Origin: Vreelandella maris
GTDB lineage: Bacteria; Pseudomonadota; Gammaproteobacteria; Pseudomonadales; Halomonadaceae
DNA: 64,000 bases
Direction of reading: 5' to 3'
Assembly: GCF_013371085.1 (NCBI RefSeq)
Contig: NZ_JABWCV010000007.1
Location: 124,001 to 188,000, forward strand
Position numbers and translations under genes: made by a program. Under the pieces are notes generated by a model. The model had not been told where the DNA came from. It made no database searches and worked only from the letters and a program-made list of their open reading frames with translations. This document shows, piece by piece, positions 29,542 to 38,947 of the stretch (its first letter is position 1; each line of letters starts with the position of its first letter).

Positions 29542-29873
29542 GGTGCATCATTCCGTGAAGAAGCTTGTGAAGAGGGTAGCGGTGTCGAAGCGTGCAAGGT
29601 GGCCAACGCGCGCGAACCGCGGGAAACCGTGGCGATACCCACCCCTAGGGTTTCGGCAATTTTGCGGTGCGGCACTCCTTCACGCAGCAGTTTAAAAATC
29701 TGTAGTCGTTTACTGATTTCTTGATACTCTGAGTGAGTCAACAGGTCGGCCAGTGCTGCGTCCATTGCCTCGGGTGAGTCTATGGCGAGCAAGTGGCGAA
29801 TAAGCTCAGCCTGGTAGTGATCGTTTGCTGTCATGTTGTAAAGATACGTTGTGAAACCATCGAGGGATGCCAT
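29538..29873 (-). CDS. trpR: Trp operon repressor TrpR
   Basis: 111 residues, matching TrpR (108 in E. coli): helices A-C with HYQAELIRHLLAI, then the helix-turn-helix HRKIAETLGVGIATVSRGSRAL that binds the operator with tryptophan as corepressor. It is the first gene of a trpR-trpE-trpG operon rather than being alone as in enterics, and a perfect operator lies directly upstream, so autoregulation together with anthranilate synthase is expected. The last 4 bases overlap the trpE start. Confidence 0.93.
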   Translation of the reverse strand: MASLDGFTTYLYNMTANDHYQAELIRHLLAIDSPEAMDAALADLLTHSEYQEISKRLQIFKLLREGVPHRKIAETLGVGIATVSRGSRALATLHASTPLPSSQASSRNDAP

Positions 29874-29888
29874 CGGATAAAAAGCAAT

Positions 29889-29910
29889 GTACTAGCGTAC
29901 TAGTACGCTA
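29889..29910. promoter_or_regulatory. TrpR operator
   Basis: Contains the perfect 18-bp palindrome TAGCGTACTAGTACGCTA (29893-29910). On the plus strand two ACTAG half-sites (29891-29895 and 29899-29903) are 3 bases apart, the spacing of the E. coli trp operator (ACTAGTTAACTAG). It lies 16-37 bases upstream of trpR and 51 bases before the divergent kef gene. Confidence 0.85.
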
Positions 29911-29932
29911 CATTATTGCTCAGGGAAGTCAA
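29904..29932 (-). promoter_or_regulatory. Putative trpREG promoter overlapped by the operator
   Basis: On the minus strand TTGACT (29932-29927) is a good -35; the -10 would be TAGCGT (29910-29905, 16-base spacing), inside the operator palindrome. Repressor binding would then block RNA polymerase directly. The -10 is weak by eye. No room remains for a trp leader peptide. Confidence 0.45.
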
Positions 29933-29960
29933 GCAGCTCGTTCTATTTTGAGGAAACACG

Positions 29961-31853
29961 ATGACTGGCTATTTTATTCAAGCCTTTATTTATCTTGTCG
30001 CCGCGGTAATTGCGGTTCCCCTTGCCAAGCGGTTTGGACTGGGCTCAGTGCTGGGTTATTTGGTCGCCGGGGTAGTGATTGGCCCGATCCTGGGGCTGGT
30101 GGGCCAGGAAACCACCACTATTCAGCATTTTGCGGAATTTGGCGTGGTAATGATGCTGTTTTTGGTCGGCATGGAGCTTGACCCGAAAGGGTTATGGGCG
30201 ATGCGCGTGCGGCTGCTAGGGCTGGGTGGGCTTCAGGTAGTGCTAACCGCTGCTGCAGGCACTGCTATTGCTTTGTGGCTAGGGCTAGTGATGCAAACTG
30301 CCCTGGCGGTGGGGCTCATTTTTGCGCTCTCTTCCACGGCGATTGTGCTGCAAACGTTGAACGAGAAGGGGCTTGCCAAAACTGAAGGGGGCCGCAGCGC
30401 CTTTTCGGTGCTGCTGTTCCAGGATATTGCCGTTATTCCCATGCTGGCGCTAATTCCGTTGCTGGCACTTCCCGAGTTAATGGGCGACGTTAGCGATGAT
30501 GGCCACGCCAGCTTAAGTCTGGTCGCACACTTGCCCGGCTGGGCACATGCCTTGGTGGTCGTGGCGGCCATCGCGAGCGTGATAGCGGCAGGCTACTATT
30601 TAATGCCCCTGCTGTTTCGCTATGTGATTAGTTCTGGTCTGCGCGAAGTATTTACCGCCACCGCCCTGATGCTGGTCATCGGCATTGCCGCGTTAATGAG
30701 TTTGGTTAATTTATCGCCTGCCCTCGGCGCGTTCCTGGCCGGGGTGGTACTTGCCAACAGTGAGTTCAAGCATGAGTTGGAAGCCAATATTGAGCCCTTT
30801 AAAGGACTGCTGTTGGGGTTGTTCTTTATTACCGTGGGGGCAGGTATTAACTTCTCGGTGCTGGCGGCGGAGTGGGGCACGGTTCTCTCGTTAGGTGTGG
30901 TCGTGATCGTGGTAAAAGGCGTGATTCTGCTCGGCTTAGCACTGCTGTTTCGGGTGCGTGGCAGCAATGGCTGGCTATTCACCCTGGGCCTTGCCCAGGC
31001 AGGTGAATTTGGTTTCGTGCTGCTGACCTATAGCGTTCAAAACAGTGTCATTCCAACCGACATCTCCCAGGTGCTCTCACTGGTTGTGGCGCTCTCGATG
31101 TTTTTAACACCGCTACTGTTTATTGCTTACGACCGGTTGGTTCTGCCGCGCTACCGCAGTGCCAAGAACGACGACCGGGAAGCCGATACAATAGAAGAGC
31201 AGGCCCCGGTGATCGTTGCGGGCGTAGGCCGGTTTGGGCAAATTATTTGTCGCCTGCTGCGCGCCAATAATATTCCCATAGTGGCGCTGGACCATGAGAT
31301 CGAACAGATTGAAAACCTGCGCAAAATTAACATCAAAAGCTACTTTGGTGACGCCAGCCGTTCCGACTTGCTCGAAACCGCTGGTATCGAACATGCCCGG
31401 TTAATCGTTATTGCCTTGGACGACCGCGACCGCGCTGTGCAGATGGTCAAGCATGTGAAGCAATACTATCCGCATGTCTGGGTGCTAGCCCGCGCCTTTG
31501 ATCGCGGCCATGGCTATCAACTGCGAGAAGCAGGTGCTGATGACGTCGTCAGTGAAACCTACCACTCCGCATTGGAACTGGGCGGCCACGCGCTAACGGC
31601 GATGGGTGTCCACCCCATGCGGGCCAAGCAAATGACCTGGGCATTTGTGCAGAACGAAGATGCCCATGAGGACGAGCTGTTTGAAGCCTGGAAGGAGATC
31701 GAGGGGAGTATTAGCTTCAGCCCCCGCTATGGCGAGCTGTTTATGAAGCTGGAAGAAGCGCTGAATAGTGCGATGCAACAAGAGTGGCACGAGCCCCAGC
31801 GGGAAGACGTGCCGATCTGGACGCCACCCGACCAGCACCGTGATAACGTTTAA
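29961..31853 (+). CDS. KefB/KefC-type monovalent cation:proton antiporter
   Basis: CPA2 family antiporter of 630 residues. About twelve membrane helices cover residues 5-390 (for instance GLGSVLGYLVAGVVIGPILG and LSPALGAFLAGVVLANSEFKHELEANIEPF), followed by an RCK/TrkA-N domain from about 410 (VIVAGVGRFGQIICRLLRANN, Rossmann motif) and a C-terminal helical region. Kef systems export K+ and are gated by glutathione adducts. No ancillary KefF/KefG gene lies nearby. Divergent from trpR with 87 bases between; it may share regulatory DNA with that operon. Confidence 0.88.
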   Translation: MTGYFIQAFIYLVAAVIAVPLAKRFGLGSVLGYLVAGVVIGPILGLVGQETTTIQHFAEFGVVMMLFLVGMELDPKGLWAMRVRLLGLGGLQVVLTAAAGTAIALWLGLVMQTALAVGLIFALSSTAIVLQTLNEKGLAKTEGGRSAFSVLLFQDIAVIPMLALIPLLALPELMGDVSDDGHASLSLVAHLPGWAHALVVVAAIASVIAAGYYLMPLLFRYVISSGLREVFTATALMLVIGIAALMSLVNLSPALGAFLAGVVLANSEFKHELEANIEPFKGLLLGLFFITVGAGINFSVLAAEWGTVLSLGVVVIVVKGVILLGLALLFRVRGSNGWLFTLGLAQAGEFGFVLLTYSVQNSVIPTDISQVLSLVVALSMFLTPLLFIAYDRLVLPRYRSAKNDDREADTIEEQAPVIVAGVGRFGQIICRLLRANNIPIVALDHEIEQIENLRKINIKSYFGDASRSDLLETAGIEHARLIVIALDDRDRAVQMVKHVKQYYPHVWVLARAFDRGHGYQLREAGADDVVSETYHSALELGGHALTAMGVHPMRAKQMTWAFVQNEDAHEDELFEAWKEIEGSISFSPRYGELFMKLEEALNSAMQQEWHEPQREDVPIWTPPDQHRDNV

Positions 31854-32413
31854 AACGGCAGGTGCAACGAGGCGCTTAGCATAGTGAGGTGTTCAAGGGT
31901 GGGGGAGTTGATACGTTCGTATTCCAGTCGGCTAACAAGCCGATTGACCGTTACGGTGGCACCGAAGCCTTGCAGCATCGCGGTGCCACTTTCATCGGCA
32001 CCTTCCACATCGCTTTCACCGCGCCATTCGGTGATGCCGGACTTCGCATAGACGCTAAAGGCACCCATGCGAACACCGGCGACAATGGCGCCGCCTAAAC
32101 TTAAGGTATCCATAATCAGTGGATTAACACTGGACGAGGTGGAGATTTCTTCGCTTTCCCGGTAGGCGATTTCCGCGCCAATATCCAGTTGAGGAAGCCG
32201 CCAGGGGCTAAAGCCAGCTGTTACGCGAAAGCCGCTGGAGTAGTTGTCCAGGCTTTGCAGGTCGCTACCTTCCAGAATAACGCCGTTTTCAAGCTGCATG
32301 AGTTCGCTATCGGGGGCGGTATAAGCCATCACCGGCGGCTTATCATCGGCGTAGCTGCTAAACCAGGGAACAGCACAGCACAGCAGAGTGATTGCCAAGC
32401 GTTTCATTGGCAT
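31850..32413 (-). CDS. Predicted outer-membrane beta-barrel protein, unknown function
   Basis: 187 residues with a signal peptide (MKRLAITLLCCAVPWFSSYA, cleavage near residue 22), then alternating hydrophobic strands such as GFRVTAGFSPWRLPQLDIGAE and SRLEYERINS, ending in a C-terminal phenylalanine (ASLHLPF), the usual mark of outer-membrane barrels recognised by BamA. It resembles small OmpA-like or OmpW-like barrels, but I do not recognise the family. Tail-to-tail with the kef gene; stop codons are interlocked. Confidence 0.7.
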   Translation of the reverse strand: MPMKRLAITLLCCAVPWFSSYADDKPPVMAYTAPDSELMQLENGVILEGSDLQSLDNYSSGFRVTAGFSPWRLPQLDIGAEIAYRESEEISTSSSVNPLIMDTLSLGGAIVAGVRMGAFSVYAKSGITEWRGESDVEGADESGTAMLQGFGATVTVNRLVSRLEYERINSPTLEHLTMLSASLHLPF

Positions 32414-32474
32414 TTCTCGTACACCTATTGTCGTATACGTATGGGTAGAGAAAGAAAAGCTATTCCTAATCAGG

Positions 32475-33299
32475 TTAGCAACTGACTTGGATTTCCACCA
32501 CTTTAATTGCGCCGTTGGCTAGGTTATCGACTAAATTTTTTCCCATGGTGGTAAAGCGCTCGCCGAACACCCACTTGGGGGAGAGCACCTCTTGGCGTGG
32601 CGTCTGTTCTTTTTGGCGCTGACGTTGGCGCCACTCCAAGGCTATTTCGCTCCAATCTTCAACATGTTCAAGCACAAAGCCGCCCGTTTCGAGCAAATGG
32701 GTTAATGACGTTAAGGTCAGTAGGTGCGAGTGCTCAGGAGAAGCCGCCCATGGCACTGGGTAGTGAAGCTGTGCCACGTGGGGGCCGCTGACCACTTCAT
32801 GCATGACTAGCTGCCCGCCTGAGCGCAGAATCCGTCGGCTTTCTGCGATTACCCTGGCTGCGTCAGGCATATTCATCAGGCTGTGTTGAAACAGCACGGC
32901 ATCAAAACTGTTATCCGCAAACGGCAGGGCACTGGCACTGCCGGTGACCCAGGCAAGAGGTGGTGCGTTAGGCTGGTTAACTCGTGAACTCAGCGCTCTA
33001 TTTAACGCACTAAACCCATGAGTAATATCCAGCCCGGTCATTTGAAACCCTAGCGCCGCGCCTTGGCGCATTAATCCACCTAGCCCAGCGCCGATATCCA
33101 GCACTTTGCCGTGGGTGTCAGGGTTAAGTCGTTCAAGCAGCCGAGTAGAGGCCGCCACGCCGCCAATATGCAGCTGATCCAGCGGGGCGAGTTGGTGGAG
33201 TGTGGGGCCGTCGGGGTAGTGGGCATCTATTTGTGTCAGAATTTCATCAGCGCGCAGGGCGCGCTGATAGTGATCCGCTAAACGGTTGGGGTTGGTCAT
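32475..33299 (-). CDS. SAM-dependent class I methyltransferase
   Basis: 274 residues. SAM-binding motif I is LDIGAGLGGLMRQGAALGF, followed by TGLDITHGF (motif II acidic residue) and FDAVLFQHSLMNMPD. The layout is close to type 11/UbiE-like or phosphoethanolamine/sarcosine methyltransferases; the substrate cannot be told. The start lies 6 bases after the stop of the acyl-CoA synthetase gene, so it is probably the distal gene of the liu transcription unit. Confidence 0.8.
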   Translation of the reverse strand: MTNPNRLADHYQRALRADEILTQIDAHYPDGPTLHQLAPLDQLHIGGVAASTRLLERLNPDTHGKVLDIGAGLGGLMRQGAALGFQMTGLDITHGFSALNRALSSRVNQPNAPPLAWVTGSASALPFADNSFDAVLFQHSLMNMPDAARVIAESRRILRSGGQLVMHEVVSGPHVAQLHYPVPWAASPEHSHLLTLTSLTHLLETGGFVLEHVEDWSEIALEWRQRQRQKEQTPRQEVLSPKWVFGERFTTMGKNLVDNLANGAIKVVEIQVSC

Positions 33300-33305
33300 T
33301 GCGCG

Positions 33306-35027
33306 TTATGACTCTTGATCCAAGCCTGATTCTTGATCTAAACCTAGTTCCTGAATCGAAATTTCGCGCATTTTGAATTTCTGAATCTTACCAGTGACGG
33401 TCATGGGGAATTCATCAACAAACTTGAAGTAGCGCGGAATTTTGAAGTGGGTGATTTTGCCTTTGCAGTACTCGCGCAGCTCTTCACCGGTGACTTCGCC
33501 CGCGGTGCTGTTGAGTTTCACCCAAGCAATCAGCTCTTCGCCGTACTTCTTATCCGGCACGCCGGTGACCTGTACTTCTGAAATCGCCGGGTGGGCGTAC
33601 AGAAATTCCTCGATCTCCTTGGGATAAACGTTCTCGCCGCCGCGAATGACCATGTCCTTGATGCGCCCCACGATCTGGATGTAGCCCTCTTCATCCATAG
33701 TGGCCAGGTCGCCGGTGTGCATCCAGCCTGCTTCGTCAATCGCTTCAGCGGTGGCTTTGTCGTTGTTCCAATACTTCAGCATCACGCTGTAGCCGCGGGT
33801 ACACAGCTCACCGATTTCACCTCGAGGAAGAATACCGCCATTGCCGGGGTCGACGATTTTATTTTCCAGGTGCGGTTGGGTGCGTCCCACGGTAGAAACG
33901 CGCTTCTCGATGCTGTCGTTAGCGCCGGTCTGGGTAGATACCGGGCTGGTTTCCGTCATGCCGTAGGCGATCTGCACGCCCTTCATGTTCATCTTGCTGA
34001 TCACCTGCTTCATGATTTCAGCAGGGCAGATTGAGCCCGCCATAATGCCGGTGCGCAGTGAAGAGAGATCGGTGCCAGGGAAATCCGGGTGATCAAGCTC
34101 GGCGATAAACATGGTTGGCACGCCGTAAAGGGCGGTAGCTTTTTGCTCATGCACCGCCTTGAGCACCTTGCCGGGATCAAAGCCTTCATCCGGGTAGATC
34201 ATGGTGGCGCCGTGGGTCATACAGCCCAGGTTGCCCATGACCATGCCAAAGCAGTGGTAAAGCGGCACGGGGATCACCAAACGGTCTTCGCTGGTGAAAC
34301 CCATGCTTTCCGCCACAAAAAAACCGTTATTGAGAATATTGTGGTGGGAAAGCGTCGCCCCTTTGGGGAAACCGGTAGTGCCGGATGTGTACTGAATATT
34401 GATGGCGTCGTCGAACTGTAGCGTTGCTTGCAGATCATCCACGTCGGTCTGGCTGACTTTGTTGGCCTCCGTCATCAGATCGGTCCAGCGCCACATGCCA
34501 TTCAATTTTTCGTGACTCAGGTTTATCACGCACTCAAGGTCGGGTAGCTTCTGGGATTTCAGCTTGCCCTCGGCGCAGGCTTTTAATTCGGGTGCCAATT
34601 CGTAAAGCATGCCGCTGTAGTCAGAGCTTTTGAAACTGTTGGCAGTAACCAGAAAGCGTGCACCTGACTGATTTAGCGCGTACTCCAGCTCATGAGTACG
34701 GTAAGAGGGATTGATGTTGACCAGAATGGCGCCAATTTTAGCGGTCGCAAACTGGGTGAGTGTCCATTCGCTGCAATTGGGCGCCCAAATGGCGACGCGG
34801 TCGCCTTTTTGAACACCGATAGCGAGCAAGGCGCGGGCGCAGCGATTGACCTCTTCCTGAAGCTGGCGGTAGCTCCAGTGAATATTCTGATGCAGCACAA
34901 TCAAGGCGTCGTTATCGGCATACTGTGTCGCAATCTGATCGAATTTGTCGCCAATGGTCATGCCCAGCAGCGGCTTGTCCGCCGTGCTGCTGGTGTAGCT
35001 AGGTAGAGTCAGTGCGTGTGAAGACAT
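33306..35027 (-). CDS. AMP-binding acyl-CoA synthetase associated with the liu cluster
   Basis: 573 residues, ANL superfamily. P-loop-like motif [64 protein letters not shown], and the catalytic lysine in TGKIQKF. It is most like medium-chain/ACSF2-type acyl-CoA synthetases. Downstream of mvaB it may reactivate acetoacetate or a branched acid released by leucine breakdown (inference). The C-terminus carries a tandem LDQES duplication. 89 bases separate it from mvaB. Confidence 0.86.
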   Translation of the reverse strand: MSSHALTLPSYTSSTADKPLLGMTIGDKFDQIATQYADNDALIVLHQNIHWSYRQLQEEVNRCARALLAIGVQKGDRVAIWAPNCSEWTLTQFATAKIGAILVNINPSYRTHELEYALNQSGARFLVTANSFKSSDYSGMLYELAPELKACAEGKLKSQKLPDLECVINLSHEKLNGMWRWTDLMTEANKVSQTDVDDLQATLQFDDAINIQYTSGTTGFPKGATLSHHNILNNGFFVAESMGFTSEDRLVIPVPLYHCFGMVMGNLGCMTHGATMIYPDEGFDPGKVLKAVHEQKATALYGVPTMFIAELDHPDFPGTDLSSLRTGIMAGSICPAEIMKQVISKMNMKGVQIAYGMTETSPVSTQTGANDSIEKRVSTVGRTQPHLENKIVDPGNGGILPRGEIGELCTRGYSVMLKYWNNDKATAEAIDEAGWMHTGDLATMDEEGYIQIVGRIKDMVIRGGENVYPKEIEEFLYAHPAISEVQVTGVPDKKYGEELIAWVKLNSTAGEVTGEELREYCKGKITHFKIPRYFKFVDEFPMTVTGKIQKFKMREISIQELGLDQESGLDQES

Positions 35028-35116
35028 TTCAGGTCTCTCCGATATTTTTCTTGTCTGAACATGATGGCAGAGAAGGTTGAGCTACTTGGCTTCTTTCTTA
35101 TTATTGATGACGCATT

Positions 35117-36022
35117 TTATCGGCTAGCGCCCAGTGCTAGAGCTACTTTGGAACTGGGCTTGCGGCCTAGCTCCTGAGTAATCCAATAACCGGTATCGAT
35201 GACGGCCTGCAGGTCGATGCCTGTCTTGACTCCCAGCCCTTTAAGCAGATAGAGCACGTCTTCGGTGGCCACATTGCCGGAAGCGCCCTTAGCATAGGGG
35301 CAGCCGCCGAGACCAGCGGTGGCGGCGTCAATAATACTGACGCCTTCTTCCATCACCGCGTAAAGGTTCGCCAGCGCCATGCCGTAGGTGTCGTGAAAGT
35401 GAGCGGCCAGAAACTCAATGGGCACTTGTTGGCTCGTCGCCTCAATCATCCGTTTAGCAGCCAGCGGCGTACCGACGCCAATCGTGTCACCTAGCGACAC
35501 CTCGTAGCAGCCCATCTCATAAAGTGCTTTGGCCACCTCAGCCACTTTGTCGGGGGCGATCTCGCCTTCGTAAGGGCAGCCCAAGACACAGGAAACATAG
35601 CCCCGCACGCGCACGCCAGCCTCACGGGCGCGCTCTAACACAGGCTCAAACCGTGTCAGCGACTCGGCAATCGAGCAATTGATGTTCTTTTGCGAGAAGG
35701 CTTCTGATGCCGCGCCAAATACCGCGACCTCTTCAACGCCCACGGTTAGGGCGTTTTCAAGCCCTTTTAAATTGGGCGTTAGCGCGGAGTACACCACGCC
35801 TGGCTGACGCTGAATGCCGCCCATGACCTCAACGGCGTCGCCCATTTGCGGTACCCATTTAGGCGAGACGAAGCTGGCCGCTTCGATATGGGTGATCCCC
35901 GCGTTGGCAAGCCGCTCGATCAGGGCGATCTTGGTCGCGGTGGGTACCATCGCCCCTGGCTCGTTTTGCAGGCCGTCCCGAGGGGCCATTTCAAATAACT
36001 TGACGGACGTAGGCAGTGCCAT
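35117..36022 (-). CDS. mvaB: Hydroxymethylglutaryl-CoA lyase
   Basis: Final step of leucine degradation: HMG-CoA to acetoacetate plus acetyl-CoA. 301 residues with FEMAPRDGLQNEPG, SCVLGCPYEGEI, GDTIGVGTP, HFHDTYGMALAN and the catalytic-loop cysteine GGCPYAKGASGNVATED. I start at 36022 (MALPTSVKLFE, 10 bases after the liuD stop); the frame is open to 36112 inside liuD but those 30 residues do not belong to the family. Confidence 0.95.
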   Translation of the reverse strand: MALPTSVKLFEMAPRDGLQNEPGAMVPTATKIALIERLANAGITHIEAASFVSPKWVPQMGDAVEVMGGIQRQPGVVYSALTPNLKGLENALTVGVEEVAVFGAASEAFSQKNINCSIAESLTRFEPVLERAREAGVRVRGYVSCVLGCPYEGEIAPDKVAEVAKALYEMGCYEVSLGDTIGVGTPLAAKRMIEATSQQVPIEFLAAHFHDTYGMALANLYAVMEEGVSIIDAATAGLGGCPYAKGASGNVATEDVLYLLKGLGVKTGIDLQAVIDTGYWITQELGRKPSSKVALALGASR

Positions 36023-36032
36023 GAATGAGCTC

Positions 36033-38114
36033 CTATTCGCTGGGGGAAAAGTCGAGAAGGATAGCGCCCTGGCTGACCGTCTCGCCCGCCTGGAAATGGA
36101 AGGTTTCCACACTACCGTCAGCCGGGGCGGTCATGGTGTGCTCCATTTTCATCGCTTCCATCACCATCAGCGGCATGCCTTTCTCAACATTAACGCCGGG
36201 CTCCACCAGTAGAGCCACCACCGTGCCATTCATGGGGGCAGTGAGAGTAGATTCCGCTTCGTGGTGGCCATGATCAATGGCATCGATGCGCCGCCAGAAC
36301 AAACGGGTTTCACCGCTGGGATCGGCCATCACGACCACATGACCATCGCGGCGCGCCTGCAAGCGGCGGCGGTGGCCATTCAAGGTAACGGCAACCGCGT
36401 CGCCGGTGAGCGGCTGCAGGCTCGCGGTTAGCGTTTTATCGCCGATGGTGAGGTTCCAAAGTGATTCGCCCGCGTTGCGTTTACCTTCGACGATCACTAC
36501 CGCATCATCGCTGTCAGCGGCTTGAACATTCGTAGGGTCACACAGCGCAATGCGAATGGTGTGTGGCGCATTCAAGCGGAAGCCGTCGTGGCGATCCCAG
36601 GGCGAGTCGCTTTCGCACTCTTGAGCAAGTTGATTCAGGCCAATCAGCGCCGCGCTGGCGTAGGCTTCTGTGCTGTAAGTGCGCGGTGCAAACAGCGTCG
36701 CTTCATTGCGCTCGATAAAGCGGGTATCCAGCTCCACGTTCTTAAAGCTGGGGTGGGTCGCCAGGCGCATTAAGAAGGCGCGGTTAGTCACTACGCCTTG
36801 TACGTCCAGTGCCGCTAAGGCGCGGTTAAGCGTTGCCAGCGCTGCATCGCGGTCAGGCCCATGAACGATTAGCTTGGCGAGCATGGGGTCGTAGTGCATC
36901 GACACCGTATCGCCACTCTCCACGCCGCTGTCCAAACGCACCTGATCACCGCTTAGACCAGCGCCTTCTAAATCCAGCGCAAAGCGATTGAGCAAGCCCG
37001 TGGCGGGTAGGAAATCCTGTTCCGGGTCTTCGGCGTAAATACGTGCTTCAAAGCTATGGCCGGTAATCGTCAGCTCATCCTGGGTACAAGGCAGCGGTTC
37101 GCCCATGGCCACGCGCAACTGCCACTCGACCAGATCCTGGCCGGTGATCATCTCGGTCACCGGGTGCTCGACCTGGAGGCGAGTGTTCATCTCCATAAAA
37201 TAGAACGAGCCATCCGCATCTAACAGAAACTCGACGGTGCCTGCGCCCACGTAGCCGATCTCCTGGGCAGCGCGTACGGCAGCATCGCCCATGGCGCAGC
37301 GCAGCTCCGCTGTCATGCCGGGGGCGGGGGCTTCTTCGATCACTTTTTGGTGGCGGCGCTGAACGCTGCAGTCCCGCTCGAATAGATAAACGCCGTTGCC
37401 ATGACGGTCGCAGAATACCTGGACTTCCACATGGCGAGGTTGCACCAGATATTTCTCGATTAGCATGCGGTCATCGCCGAAGGCGGCTTTTGACTCACGG
37501 CGGCAGCCATCTAACGCGGCCTGAAAACCATCACCGCTTTCCACAACACGCATGCCTTTACCACCGCCACCGGCGCTGGCTTTGAGCATGACCGGGTAGC
37601 CAATTTTGTCGGCTTCGCTGCGCAGCAGAGCGTCATCCTGGTTATCACCATGGTAGCCGGGCACTAGCGGCACGCCCGCATTGGCCATCCGTGCTTTGGC
37701 GGCGGATTTATCACCCATGGCAGCAATGGCTGAAGCCGGCGGGCCAACGAAGGTGATGCCCGCTTCTTCAAGGGCTTTGACGAAGGTACCGTTTTCGGAA
37801 AGAAAACCGTAGCCGGGATGAATAGCGCCGGTGCCGGTACGCTTGGCAGCTTCGATGACTGCATCGATATTAAGATAACTTTCCCGCGCGGCGGCGGGGC
37901 CTAAACGCACGGCCTCGTCAGCTTCGCGTACATGGCGGGCGCTGGCATCGGCATCGGAATATACCGCGACGGTTTTCAGGCCCATACGGCGGGCAGTGCG
38001 CATCACGCGGCAGGCGATTTCGCCGCGGTTGGCGACCAGTAGGGTATCAAAAGGCGTCGTGCGAGCGGCTTTTTCGGCTCTTTCGTTTTTTTCAATAGGG
38101 GGTGAATGACTCAT
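36033..38114 (-). CDS. liuD: Methylcrotonyl-CoA carboxylase, biotin-carrying alpha subunit
   Basis: ATP- and biotin-dependent carboxylation of 3-methylcrotonyl-CoA, with LiuB. 693 residues: biotin carboxylase domain (LLVANRGEIACRVMRTARR; KASAGGGGKGMRVV ATP-grasp loop; MNTRLQVEHPVTEMITG), and a C-terminal biotinyl domain with Lys656 in VMEAMKMEHT. It overlaps liuC by 4 bases. Confidence 0.96.
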   Translation of the reverse strand: MSHSPPIEKNERAEKAARTTPFDTLLVANRGEIACRVMRTARRMGLKTVAVYSDADASARHVREADEAVRLGPAAARESYLNIDAVIEAAKRTGTGAIHPGYGFLSENGTFVKALEEAGITFVGPPASAIAAMGDKSAAKARMANAGVPLVPGYHGDNQDDALLRSEADKIGYPVMLKASAGGGGKGMRVVESGDGFQAALDGCRRESKAAFGDDRMLIEKYLVQPRHVEVQVFCDRHGNGVYLFERDCSVQRRHQKVIEEAPAPGMTAELRCAMGDAAVRAAQEIGYVGAGTVEFLLDADGSFYFMEMNTRLQVEHPVTEMITGQDLVEWQLRVAMGEPLPCTQDELTITGHSFEARIYAEDPEQDFLPATGLLNRFALDLEGAGLSGDQVRLDSGVESGDTVSMHYDPMLAKLIVHGPDRDAALATLNRALAALDVQGVVTNRAFLMRLATHPSFKNVELDTRFIERNEATLFAPRTYSTEAYASAALIGLNQLAQECESDSPWDRHDGFRLNAPHTIRIALCDPTNVQAADSDDAVVIVEGKRNAGESLWNLTIGDKTLTASLQPLTGDAVAVTLNGHRRRLQARRDGHVVVMADPSGETRLFWRRIDAIDHGHHEAESTLTAPMNGTVVALLVEPGVNVEKGMPLMVMEAMKMEHTMTAPADGSVETFHFQAGETVSQGAILLDFSPSE

Positions 38115-38935
38115 GAGCGACGCTCCGAAGCGTGGGGTGTGTTATTAGAATCGGCCCAGGCGGGGCGGCGCTTTTCAAAGAAACTGGATAAGCCCTCTTG
38201 GCCCTCTTGGCTTACCCGCAGTTTGGCGATCACCTGGCAGGTATGTTCGCGGGTGGCGTCACTGTCAGGCGCTTGAGCAACCGCGGCCATCAGCGCTTTG
38301 GTGGCGCGCTGGGCCTGGGGCGAGCCGGCCAATAGAGTTGCCAGCAGGGTGTCCACTTCGTCGTCTAGCTTGTCGTGTTCCACCACCAGATGGACTAAAC
38401 CCAGCGCGAGCGCTATTTCGGCGTCCATTACTTCTGCGGTTAACGCATAGCGGCGCATCTGTCGCTCGCCCAGGGCTCGCTGCACGTAAGGGCTGATGAC
38501 CGCGGGCGATAGGCCGATTTTGACTTCCGAAAGGCAGAATTTGGCTTTACCCGAGGCGATTACTATATCGCAGCAAGCGGCCAAGCCCACCGCACCGCCA
38601 AAGGCGGCGCCTTGCACCCGGCAGACCGTAGGGCAGGGCAGTGTATCCAGGCCGTGCATCAGTGCTGCCAGCTTGCGGGAGTCGGCGAGGTTATCGTCAA
38701 GGTCGTAATCGACCATGCGCTTCATCCAGTTTAGATCGGCACCCGCCGAGAAGCTTTTGCCTTCTGAGCCCAGTACTACTGCGCGCACTTCGCCCGCTTC
38801 AGCTTGCCTATGCAGCGCTTCAAGGTGCGCGTTTAGCTCGGCAATCAGGCTGTCGTCAAAGGCGTTATGCACTTCGGGGCGGTTCAAGGTTAGGCGGGCC
38901 ACGCCGCTTTCAATGATTAGTGTTGAGTAAGCCAT
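38111..38935 (-). CDS. liuC: Methylglutaconyl-CoA hydratase
   Basis: Hydrates 3-methylglutaconyl-CoA to HMG-CoA. 274 residues, crotonase fold: LNRPEVHNAFDDSLIAELNAH, GSEGKSFSAGADLNWMKRM (oxyanion-hole loop) and CRVQGAAFGGAVGLAACCDIVIA, CLSEVKIGLSPAVISPYV. Position between liuB and liuD, with a 4-base overlap to liuD, assigns it to leucine degradation rather than general fatty acid oxidation. Confidence 0.93.
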   Translation of the reverse strand: MAYSTLIIESGVARLTLNRPEVHNAFDDSLIAELNAHLEALHRQAEAGEVRAVVLGSEGKSFSAGADLNWMKRMVDYDLDDNLADSRKLAALMHGLDTLPCPTVCRVQGAAFGGAVGLAACCDIVIASGKAKFCLSEVKIGLSPAVISPYVQRALGERQMRRYALTAEVMDAEIALALGLVHLVVEHDKLDDEVDTLLATLLAGSPQAQRATKALMAAVAQAPDSDATREHTCQVIAKLRVSQEGQEGLSSFFEKRRPAWADSNNTPHASERRS

Positions 38936-38947
38936 GGTGATTGCCCC

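Noticed and set aside
29961-31853. Kef-type antiporter as part of a heat-resistance locus (such loci often carry kefB)
   Set aside because: It lies 30 kb from clpK in ordinary chromosomal context next to trpREG, with no other island gene nearby.
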